Assembly (NCBI GenBank): GCA_903882875.1
Contig: CAIRYQ010000084.1
Location: 1-64,000, forward strand
Source of the DNA: an uncultured Spartobacteria bacterium
GTDB lineage: Bacteria; Verrucomicrobiota; Verrucomicrobiia; Chthoniobacterales; Chthoniobacteraceae
DNA: 64,000 nucleotides
Direction: 5' to 3'
The position numbers and the translations under genes were made by a program. The notes beneath the pieces are model-generated. The model was not told where the DNA came from. It ran no database searches and saw only the letters and a program-made list of their open reading frames with translations. The number at the start of each line of letters is the position of its first letter. Positions within the stretch are counted from its first letter, which is position 1. This document shows, in pieces, positions 36,088 through 44,247 of the stretch.

Positions 36088-36608
36088 GCGTGTGCGTCTT
36101 GCATGGATTTCATTTTCTCCAGCGTCAAGGCGTATAGCCAGGCGAGTGGATTTCCACGCGGGGCAGAATCTTCGTGAAAGGTCACTCTTTTCTCTCGAAA
36201 TCTCACTCGCTCTCTAGCCTGCGCGGCAATGAGCGCGCCGAAAACGCTCCCTTCGCTGTTCGGTGGCCTCTCCTTGCCTCTGAGGCCGCCGAACAGTGAA
36301 GCACTTTGTCCGGCGGGTGGCGTGCCGCAGAAATCATGACCGGCGCTGCGACGGGCGTGGTTTGTGCCCGGTGGGTCGACAGGGCTTTTCGGGAAGTTTG
36401 AATCGTCGGAGCTTCGCGGAGCGATTCAATCTTCGTGGCGGGTCTTCGGTATGCGGGGCAAAGTCTTCGGCCTTTGGAGCGCAGCGGAGTCGCGGGCCTA
36501 CGGGACGAAGCGGAGAGGAAAGGCCGAAGTCTTAGCCGTGGTTAAGCGGGGAATACCGGAACATGCAAATCGCGCCGCTCTGAGAAGCGGAAAGAGCTAG
36601 CTTTTCGA
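36088..36608. other. Gene-free stretch between the small module and the NACHT gene
   Basis: About 520 bp. Two short plus-strand frames exist but have poor composition and overlap repeats. A strong hairpin is at 36251-36301, and a weaker one (GAATCG / CGATTC) follows the AGTTTG at about 36400-36430. This gap should contain the promoter of the leftward small-gene module and the terminator of the leftward NACHT gene. Confidence 0.5.
36251..36301. repeat. 20-bp stem hairpin
   Basis: The left arm at 36251-36270 (CTTCGCTGTTCGGTGGCCTC) pairs with 36282-36301 over 20 bp, with two G-T wobbles and an 11-nt loop. It has no T-run. It could be an RNA structure, a transcription stop that needs other factors, or a mobile repeat copy. 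Confidence 0.6.
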
Positions 36609-39600
36609 CTATATTATCGATTCAGTTTTCACCGACTCGGTTGCCAGAGAAAATGATAGCTGAGGTGATTTCCATTCGAGCGTAAGACAGAAATGGTCTT
36701 CAAGCGCTTCGTATTTGGAGCGGACTTCTTCGGCAGTAAGGTTTAGGTGTTTAGCCGCTTCTTGTATCCGGGCTTCAGTTATTATTGCAGCTGGATCGAT
36801 CCAGTTCTGATCAGGGTCGAAATTCTCTGAAAGAAGCACCCGTTCGACATTATCGCGCAAAATAGCAAGATTCAACATGGCGTTGATGCGGTGATCAGCG
36901 TCTTCATCCTTGAGATATTTCTGCCAATTTAAAGTCAGACCGTGCTTTTGGAGATGACCGAGAATGCGAAATTCCTGGGAGTTTCCAGCCTGTGACCGTT
37001 GCGCAATCAATTCTTCAGTGAGGGAAATCGCCCGTGAATCCAATGCCCGCCCTAATAATAAGGCGCACCAGTAACGAGTTGGCATGTCGTTAGGATCGCT
37101 CCGCCTGTGGAGATCAGCGCATCGTGATGCAATAGCCGGTGAATTGACCCAATCCGGACTCGGGCGATTCATATTCAAGTGTCCGCCAGCCAGCCAGCCG
37201 AGCGCCCATACGCCTGCGAAAGCGACGGCGCTAGTCTGATTCAAAAACGCACACAATGCATTAACGAGCTTAGGGGTTGCGGAATGAGGCTGAACAAAGC
37301 TTGCCTGCATAACGGTCAGCGCAATACACACAGCATCTCTTTGGTCGGAAGATGGAAGTCGATTTTCCGCTTGCTGTAGCCATTGCGCACGTATCTCAGG
37401 AGTCTTGAGCAATCGGGCGTATTCAAACGTGCCTAGCAAAGAACCAGCTGATTCCTGTCTTGAGGTCACTCCAAGGAGAAACTCGTTAAGAAAGTGCTTG
37501 GTGAGGCGTTCGGCCCATGGGCCAAGAACATGTGCCATCACTGCGACTGCCAGTGTCGACCGACCCTCGCCCAGGCTATCAACATCCCTCAACTGCTTCA
37601 TCAAGGCAGCAAAAACGGCATCTGCCGCCGCCTCACTTACGTTTGGTTCATCCGCCAGGCAAAGAGTGGCAAGCACAGATCGAGGGCGAGCGATTTCTTC
37701 GGCCTTTTCAGACGGCAGAGGCTCTAGCACAGCCAGAATTGCATCATCTACATCATCGTCGCCGGCCGCTGCAATGCACAGACGAATGGTTTCGCGCCAA
37801 GCTTCAGTCACCTCACTTTCTCTGTGGAATTGGTTGTGGTCCAGTTGTCCCGCTAAGGGGGCGATCTGTTCAGCAAGTGAGCGCCCCTTTTGCCTATCGG
37901 GGTAGCGACCATCTACCAGTGCGCGTGCGGCAAGATATTCCTGAATGGTGAGATGGCGGAATTCATAAACTGCCTCAGCTTCACCTTTATTCCAAATGCC
38001 CCCTGCCTGAATTAGAATACTAGAACGGGCTTCAAGATCAGTGAGAAACTGTTCAGCAGTTCGACGTTTGATATCGCGGATGTTCGGATAGTCCACTCGC
38101 ACACGCTCCAGCAAATCAAGAACTTCACTCTTAGGCAGGCGCTGGACCCCACGGGAACACATCGCATAAGCAAGGTATTCGAGTTGTGGCACCGCTTCCC
38201 GTTCGTCGATTTGCGCGTAGATTAATGGATTCCAGTTCAAAAGAACGGGCACCGCTTCCCGGTAGAGATCGATCCGTCTATTCGGCAGGCGCCCGACCTT
38301 TCGCTCAACGAGCGCCATGGTTGTCAGTAGAAGAGGGTTACCGGTGAGTCTTTCGATTCGGTCGCTGCTGTGGATGGCGTCCGTAAGTTGTTTGATGCGA
38401 CGGGTTCGCTCGTCCTCAGGTTTGTGAGCCTCTGTGACAGTGATCCATCTCTCAGCAAAGTGGTTCTTTTCCTCCGGCACAAGCGGAGAGATGACGGTAT
38501 GTTCAAATCCGGCACCCATACGGAAGGGCATGTCACGATACCCGACGATGCGAGAGGTAACAAGAATCGGAAGGTCGGGGTATCGGACGCTTACCCGTTC
38601 AAGCTCTTGGCAAAACAGGGCGCGCGTGCGTGGGCTAGTAATCTCATCCAACCCATCCACGAGAAGTAAAGCCTTCCCACGAGCGATTGCGTCGAGAACG
38701 ACTGCATACATCACGTCAGCTTTGTCATCCGCAAGAATACTTTTCCGGAAATGTTGGCTCAAAAAATCCCGAAAACTACGACAAAGATCCTGTTCGCCGA
38801 GATCGCGGCATCGAATGAGAATTGGCAGCCATTCACGGTTCGGAAGGGTGGCAGTGTCGGGAAGGTGTGGATATGCTGGATCATTTTTGCGTCGCAGTAG
38901 ATATGCCGTGGCCATCCATCGAAGGAGAGTTGTCTTGCCGCCACCTGGATCGCCGAGGACGACAAGCCTGAGCGCTTCGCCCAATCTTGCACCGACTGGA
39001 TGGCGATTTTTATCGATCGCAGTAGTACTTTTTGCCTCGTCATTTGAAAGGCGGCCAGCATCGCGTCGCCGGGATTTTTCACGCCGAGATTCCAAGGCGT
39101 CTAGTTTCACAATTTCACCGTCCTCACCGCGGCTGGACTCAACATTGACACGGATGGGTACGTAAAGCTGGCGGAGCAGAGGTGCCTGCGTGGTAATTGC
39201 TACGTCACCCTCCGGCAAGTTGCTGAGATCGATAATGTCCCAGGCTTTTAGCGCCGTCTCACTGTAGTGTTCTAAAGCAGATTGTTGCTTCTCCTCCGTA
39301 TATTTTCCGGCTGCCTGTTCGGCCAAACTGCGAATGGTCGCGACTTGTTGGCGTAGGTAGTCGAGAGATCGCTGATGCCGCCAGGCTGCGAGGACCGGAT
39401 GAGCGAAGATGGCGCGTTCCACAGCGTCAAAATAGTGCTCCCGCACAAACGCGACATGCTCTGTTTCGGCGCCTCCCTCGGCAAGAGCGTGCGTCATTTC
39501 GGTAACGAGTTTATTGCGGAGTTCGGCAGCCTCCTCGATATCGCCAATCATGAGCCAATGAGTGAAATCGGCTTGAAACAGTGGATCGCTCAGAAGGTCG

Positions 39601-39836
39601 CGGAGCGGTTTGTCATTTTGCAAAGCAGGAAAATGCCCCATTGCCCTTGCAACGGAAATACATGCGCGACCGACTTCTTCGGGCAGACTTCGAAGCGATG
39701 TTAGCGCACCTTCCAAACTTTCTTTCTTTTCCAACGCAGCCCGCGCAGTTTTTTCACGCTCCGCTTGGTCGGTTTCCGAGACCCTATTGGTGATGTAGCC
39801 GAAAATGATGCCAGCGAAGATTTCAAAAAACGTCAT
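36609..39836 (-). CDS. Membrane-anchored NACHT NTPase, bacterial NLR-like
   Basis: This protein of 1075 residues starts MTFFEIFAGIIFGYITNRV, a single N-terminal membrane helix (1-17). A helical region (20-225) is followed by a NACHT P-loop NTPase. Walker A GDPGGGKTT is at 295-303, Walker B LLLVDGLDE at 390-398, a sensor-like LVTSR near 426-430, and a winged-helix-like segment after it. The C-terminal 500 residues are helical and probably form a sensor solenoid. Bacterial NACHT proteins (bNACHT) are known anti-phage proteins that bind a target and trigger an effector. No separate effector domain is visible here, so the membrane helix may act in that role. It lies back to back with a decayed integrase next to tRNA-Pro. 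An upstream TTG would add three residues, but ATG 39836 is better. Confidence 0.85.
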   Translation of the reverse strand: MTFFEIFAGIIFGYITNRVSETDQAEREKTARAALEKKESLEGALTSLRSLPEEVGRACISVARAMGHFPALQNDKPLRDLLSDPLFQADFTHWLMIGDIEEAAELRNKLVTEMTHALAEGGAETEHVAFVREHYFDAVERAIFAHPVLAAWRHQRSLDYLRQQVATIRSLAEQAAGKYTEEKQQSALEHYSETALKAWDIIDLSNLPEGDVAITTQAPLLRQLYVPIRVNVESSRGEDGEIVKLDALESRREKSRRRDAGRLSNDEAKSTTAIDKNRHPVGARLGEALRLVVLGDPGGGKTTLLRWMATAYLLRRKNDPAYPHLPDTATLPNREWLPILIRCRDLGEQDLCRSFRDFLSQHFRKSILADDKADVMYAVVLDAIARGKALLLVDGLDEITSPRTRALFCQELERVSVRYPDLPILVTSRIVGYRDMPFRMGAGFEHTVISPLVPEEKNHFAERWITVTEAHKPEDERTRRIKQLTDAIHSSDRIERLTGNPLLLTTMALVERKVGRLPNRRIDLYREAVPVLLNWNPLIYAQIDEREAVPQLEYLAYAMCSRGVQRLPKSEVLDLLERVRVDYPNIRDIKRRTAEQFLTDLEARSSILIQAGGIWNKGEAEAVYEFRHLTIQEYLAARALVDGRYPDRQKGRSLAEQIAPLAGQLDHNQFHRESEVTEAWRETIRLCIAAAGDDDVDDAILAVLEPLPSEKAEEIARPRSVLATLCLADEPNVSEAAADAVFAALMKQLRDVDSLGEGRSTLAVAVMAHVLGPWAERLTKHFLNEFLLGVTSRQESAGSLLGTFEYARLLKTPEIRAQWLQQAENRLPSSDQRDAVCIALTVMQASFVQPHSATPKLVNALCAFLNQTSAVAFAGVWALGWLAGGHLNMNRPSPDWVNSPAIASRCADLHRRSDPNDMPTRYWCALLLGRALDSRAISLTEELIAQRSQAGNSQEFRILGHLQKHGLTLNWQKYLKDEDADHRINAMLNLAILRDNVERVLLSENFDPDQNWIDPAAIITEARIQEAAKHLNLTAEEVRSKYEALEDHFCLTLEWKSPQLSFSLATESVKTESII

Positions 39837-39838
39837 AA

Positions 39839-41165
39839 TTGGCAAATGCGGTGGGAGTGAAACGGAGCGTGGTAAGGCAACACTGCGAAGTAAAGTGGAA
39901 GATTATCGGAAACCACTTTAGGTGGGTGCAGTTGGCGATTTTCTACGCGCGTCGGTGGAGCGGCACGGGGAGGCGGGACGGCAAGCCGACGGATGTGCCT
40001 TTGCGGACGACTGACAAGCAGGTCGCAAAGGCCCGCTTGGATCGGATCGTTCAAGAATTGGAACGGGAACGCGAGGGCATGGTCGCTCCGAAATCAATCC
40101 GCGTCGGTGCGCAAGTGCCGCTGGTGGATCAAATGAAGGAACATCTCGCAGAGCGGCTCCGACTCGGACGGAGGGAGCAATACGTGAACGGCTTGAGGGC
40201 ACACATTCTCACGCTCCTGAAGGACTGCGGCTGGCACGTTGCAAAGGATGTCACCCCGGAGAGCTTCCGTGCATGGCGGCAGCGGCAGACGAAATCGGTC
40301 AAGACGCTGAACGAATACTTCGCGGCGATTTCATCGTTGCTCAACTGGATGGAGCGTGCGGAACGCATTCTGAAAAATCCGCTGCATTGCGTCGATAAGA
40401 TCGAGAACCACGGCGAGCCGACTTTTCAGCGCCGTGCCCTCACGATCGAGGAGGCGCGCAGATTGATCGCGGTGGCCGGGCCGCGAAGGCCGACCTATCT
40501 GACGGCGCTCGAAACCGGGCTGCGCCGTGGGGAACTCGGAAAACTCGAATGGCGGGATGTTCAGCTCGACGGCCCGAATCCATTCCTCAACGTCCGTCGT
40601 TCGACGACGAAGAATCACAAGTCTGCGCCGACACCGATTGACGCCGAACTCGCTGCTGAATTGCGAAGCATCCGCCCGGAGAACGTGGACCCAAAATAAC
40701 GCGTATTTGCAGGGCGTATTCCGCGGATGAAACGGTTCCGCCTCGATCTCAAGGCCGCAAAAATCGAAGCCGTCGATCCCGCGGGCGGGCGTGTGGATTT
40801 TCACGCGTTGCGGATGTCGTTCCAAATGAATCTGACCCTGAGCGGCACCACGCCGCGCGTGGCGATGGAGCTGATGCGACACAGCGACATGAAGCTGACG
40901 ATGAAAACTTGCACGGACTCGGGGCTGCTCCCGACGGCGGCTGCGATTCAAAACCTGCCGTCCCTCGTGAATGGGCCGGATGCAAACACACCCGCCCAAA
41001 AGGCCGAATACACACCGCTGGACACACCCGTTTTAGGCCCGGAGGGGCATCCGGTGTCTCCGCATGGCACAGCGCCCAAAAATGATGATCGCCCTGGAAT
41101 GCTGATAAACAGAGGGGTCCGGCACGATATGGCACAGAATGTCCAGCCATGTCCCAAATGGGAAA
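39839..41165 (+). pseudogene. Tyrosine recombinase (integrase), inactivated
   Basis: A phage-type integrase reading rightward toward tRNA-Pro. It has an N-terminal arm-binding region, a SAM-like core-binding domain (LNEYFAAISSLLNWMERAERI), and a catalytic domain with ETGLRRGEL (Arg I), DFHALR (His-x-x-Arg) and MRHSDMKL. It is broken by an in-frame TAA at 40697-40699, after which the same frame continues RVFAGRIPRMKRFRLDLK. The catalytic Tyr is also lost: the usual MKxYTD reads MKTCTD, with TGC at 40910-40912. Two independent lesions argue for real decay. The frame runs on across the tRNA to 41494; that part is not gene. The true start is unsure, because 39839 is only 3 bp from the divergent NACHT start. 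Confidence 0.85.
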
Positions 41166-41242
41166 TGGTCGGGGCGACAGGATTTGAACCTGCGACCTCT
41201 TGGTCCCAAACCAAGCGCTCTACCAAGCTAAGCTACGCCCCG
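41166..41242 (-). tRNA. tRNA-Pro (UGG)
   Basis: On the minus strand the acceptor CGGGGCG pairs with CGCCCCG. The anticodon arm CTTGG-TTTGGGA-CCAAG gives anticodon TGG (Pro), and the TΨC arm carries GTTCAAATC. A 3'-CCA is encoded (41166-41168 on the plus strand), giving 77 nt. The tRNA 3' end faces the integrase pseudogene, the usual layout for an element inserted at a tRNA 3' end. Confidence 0.95.
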
Positions 41243-41331
41243 ATTGACGCGGGCATTCATAGCCCCGCTATTTTGAAACACAAGGGACTTCGCTCGGCGG
41301 TTGCGGCCGGGGTGAAAGCGCGGCGTGTGCG

Positions 41332-44103
41332 CTACTTTGCGGCAAATTCTTTTTGCGGCGGATCGAGGCTGAAGAGATTTTTTCCGCTCGCGGCATTCCA
41401 TGCGCGCAGCACGCTGTCCTGCCCGCCGCCGAGGATCGTCTGGCCGTCGGGCGTGATGACGGCGGAGAAGATGAAGCCCTTGCCGCCGGCGTAATCGCGC
41501 TGGGCGCTGCCGTCCTCCTTGAGCGTCCGCACTTTGGTGTCGCCGGACGTGGCGAGCATCTCGCCGCCGAGGCCGACGAAGCGGACGGACGTGACCTCCT
41601 TGCCGAAGCCCTCGATGGTCTTGAATTGCTCACCGGAGGGAAAACTCCAGAGCTTCACGACCTTGTCCGCGCCGCAGCTTGCGAGCGTGCGGCCGTCCGC
41701 GCGCCAGCTTACGCCGAAGACGTAGTGCGTGTGGCCGGCGAGCTGTTTCACGAGCTTGCCGGTGGCGCTGTCGAAAATCTTCACGAATTTGTCCGAGCTG
41801 GCCGTGGCGAGAAATTTGCCGTCGGGCGAAAAGGCGAGGCCGAAGACGGTGTCGCTGTGCGAGGGGAGGATTTCGCGGACGAGTGCGCTGTCGGCGGTGC
41901 GCCAAATCTTCAGTTCGCCGCTGCGCGAGGGAACGCCGCCACCGGTGGCGAGTAGTTTTCCGTCGGCGCTGAAGTCGAGCGCGAGGACGCGGCCTGCGAG
42001 CGGAGATTTTTCGTCGCCGGTGCCGATGGCGCGGGCGAGCGTCCAGTTCGGCCCGCTGCGCCAGACGACTGCGCCGTTTTTTGCGGAGCCGGAAATGAGG
42101 CGTCCGTCGGCGGTGTAGGCGAGTGCCTGCACGGGGCCGAGCTGGCTGGAGAAAGTGTCGAAGCCCGCACCGTCCTGCGCGCTCCAGGTGTGGACGATCT
42201 GGTCGTCGCCTGCGGTCGCGACGGTGAGATTTCCCGGCGCGAATGCCACGGCGCGCACGGGCTTCTCGCTGTCGGTCAGCGCCTTTTTCGCCGGCGCGAT
42301 TTCAGCCTCGGCTTTTTGCAAAAGTGCCTCGGCTTTTTCAGAGGCGGCCTTCGCATCGGCGACGGATTGCTCGGCTTGTTTCGCAGCAAGCTTCGCGGCT
42401 TCGAGTGCGGTTTCCGCTTTCTTCTTTGCGGACTCCGCGAATTTCACGGCGTCGTCGGCTGCGGGCTTGAGTTTGTCGTCCGTGACTTTTTCGCGCGCGG
42501 CTCTCTTCTCCGCGATGGTTTTCTCCGCAGCCGGGATCGCGTCCGCGGCTTTCTTCACAGCGTTCGCTTTTTCCGTCTGCGCTTTCATCGCTGCGTCCGA
42601 AGTCGTCTTCCAATACGCGACTTCACTCTTCGCAAACGCGAGCGCCGGCTCGCTCTGTGCGATGCGTGCGCGTGCGCGGTGATCGCCTTTCATTTCGCCG
42701 AGCGGCGCACCCTTGTCGGCGCTCCAAAGCCGCGCGGAATTCCCTCCGGCGGAGGCGAAGATTTTTCCGTTCGCCGAGACTGCGACTGAGAGCACGGGCG
42801 CGCCGTGATCCATCTGGCGCACCTGCTTCGCCGACTCGACGGACCAATGCCGCAATGAGCCGTCGCGGCTGCCGGAGAGCAGTTGTTTTCCGTCCGCGGG
42901 AAATGCTTCGAGGCTCGTGACCGGCTGCGTGTGGCCGGCGATGTCCTTGCCCGGCTTCAGCGCGCCGTCGGCCTGCGCGGGCAGTTGCCACTGGCGGATC
43001 ACGTTGTCGCCGCCCGCCGTCGCGAGTTGCTTCCCGCCGAGCGTCCATGCGAGTGCGCTGACTTCATCTGCGGTTTCCGTTTGCGCGAAATTTTCCCCCG
43101 CAGCGATGTCCCACACGCGGATCGTTTTGTCCGCGGAGCCGGATGCGAGCTTCGCGCTGTCGGGTGAAAACTTGAGGCAGCTCACGGCGGCGGTGTGGCC
43201 GGGGAGTTCCTTCGCCTGCTTTCCGGTCGCGGCGTCCCAGATTCGGATCACGTTGTCCTTCGCGGCAGTCGCGATCCATTTTCCATCGGCGCTCGTGGCC
43301 ATCGCGGAAACGGGGTCGGCACCGAGCGTGAATTGCGGGAGATACGGCTCCCGCTGCCAGAGCTTCACCATGCGATACTCGCCGGACGCGAGGACGAGGC
43401 CGTCGGGACTGAACGCGAGCGACTGCACGAAGTCGCGCTGCGCCGAACTGCGGTAGCCGCTGCGGCCCGTTTTTTCCGCGAGCTTCGGATCGGTGAGGCG
43501 CGCGACGATTTGGCCGGTCGGGATGTGGTAGATGAAAATCTGATTGGCACGTCCGCAGGCGGCAAACTGCCCGTCGCCCGTGACTGCGACCGCGAGGATC
43601 GGATGGAGCCCCGGCGGCAGCGGCTTCCATACGACGGGCTTTGCCTTCGCGGTGACGGTGCCCGTCGCGCCCTGATCGATCCACGCCTTGAGCAGCGCGA
43701 GTTCGTCCGGCTTCAGCGCCTCCGCGCCGACTTTGTTGTCCTTCGGCGGCATGAAGGGCTTGGCTTCCTTCGCGCTGGATTTGAGCAGCGAGCTCTCCTG
43801 CGATTTTCGCGGCACGACCACCGCGCCGCTTTCGCCGCCCTTCAAAATCGTCGCGGGCGTCTCCATCACGAGGTCGCCCTTCGCATCGGTCGCGTTGTGG
43901 CACGCGAGGCAGTTTCGTTTGAAAATCGGCAGGATCTGCGTCTCGAAATCCACCTTCTTCTGCTGCGCCGGGATCGCGGCGGGAGCGGCGCTTTTGGGAG
44001 CCGGCGTTTCCGCGGCGGACAAATGCGGCAGTGCCATCGAGAACAAGACTGCAGAAAGCATCCGAAAAATCCCCGGCAATCGCGTTTCCAAAAAGCGGGT
44101 CAT
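41332..44103 (-). CDS. Cytochrome c-WD40 fusion protein with coiled-coil insert
   Basis: This protein of 923 residues has a signal peptide (about residues 10-31, FSMALPHLSAAE). A PSCyt1-type haem domain has CLACH at 65-69 (FETQILPIFKRNCLACHN). WD40 repeats follow, with GH-x-x-x-V and IWD or LWS ends. They are split by a 120-residue Ala/Lys/Glu coiled coil (AMKAQTEKANAVKKAADAIPAAEK), after which more WD40 repeats follow to the C-terminus. Such planctomycetal-type cytochrome-WD40 proteins are typical of PVC bacteria and act outside the cytoplasm. It is divergent from the DUF1549/DUF1553 gene across 144 bp, a pairing often seen. ATG 44061 (internal Met) is an alternative start; the much longer open frame to 44859 is antisense to the neighbour. 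Confidence 0.87.
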   Translation of the reverse strand: MTRFLETRLPGIFRMLSAVLFSMALPHLSAAETPAPKSAAPAAIPAQQKKVDFETQILPIFKRNCLACHNATDAKGDLVMETPATILKGGESGAVVVPRKSQESSLLKSSAKEAKPFMPPKDNKVGAEALKPDELALLKAWIDQGATGTVTAKAKPVVWKPLPPGLHPILAVAVTGDGQFAACGRANQIFIYHIPTGQIVARLTDPKLAEKTGRSGYRSSAQRDFVQSLAFSPDGLVLASGEYRMVKLWQREPYLPQFTLGADPVSAMATSADGKWIATAAKDNVIRIWDAATGKQAKELPGHTAAVSCLKFSPDSAKLASGSADKTIRVWDIAAGENFAQTETADEVSALAWTLGGKQLATAGGDNVIRQWQLPAQADGALKPGKDIAGHTQPVTSLEAFPADGKQLLSGSRDGSLRHWSVESAKQVRQMDHGAPVLSVAVSANGKIFASAGGNSARLWSADKGAPLGEMKGDHRARARIAQSEPALAFAKSEVAYWKTTSDAAMKAQTEKANAVKKAADAIPAAEKTIAEKRAAREKVTDDKLKPAADDAVKFAESAKKKAETALEAAKLAAKQAEQSVADAKAASEKAEALLQKAEAEIAPAKKALTDSEKPVRAVAFAPGNLTVATAGDDQIVHTWSAQDGAGFDTFSSQLGPVQALAYTADGRLISGSAKNGAVVWRSGPNWTLARAIGTGDEKSPLAGRVLALDFSADGKLLATGGGVPSRSGELKIWRTADSALVREILPSHSDTVFGLAFSPDGKFLATASSDKFVKIFDSATGKLVKQLAGHTHYVFGVSWRADGRTLASCGADKVVKLWSFPSGEQFKTIEGFGKEVTSVRFVGLGGEMLATSGDTKVRTLKEDGSAQRDYAGGKGFIFSAVITPDGQTILGGGQDSVLRAWNAASGKNLFSLDPPQKEFAAK

Positions 44104-44247
44104 CTGAAAAATCTGTCGTCTAAGGAAAGGGGCGGGATTCACTCGTTGAAGGGACATGTTTTGCCAACCGCTCACCAACCCTCCGCCTTTCGTGCGGGAG
44201 AACTTTTGCGCGAGCGATGCGCCACGATAAGAGCCGCCTTTTGTTTC
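44104..44247. promoter_or_regulatory. Divergent promoter region
   Basis: 144 bp lie between the starts of the leftward cytochrome-WD40 gene and the rightward DUF1549/DUF1553 gene. Both promoters should be here, so joint control is likely. I cannot assign clear -35/-10 boxes or an operator. Confidence 0.35.

Noticed and set aside
36296-36600. Two short plus-strand ORFs before the NACHT gene
   Set aside because: Poor composition, overlapping a hairpin and repeats, no family; more likely non-coding.
40727-41494. ORF running from the integrase through tRNA-Pro
   Set aside because: The second half is the antisense of the tRNA (GATGFEPATS pattern) and its flank, a familiar artefact; the integrase part is already covered by the pseudogene.
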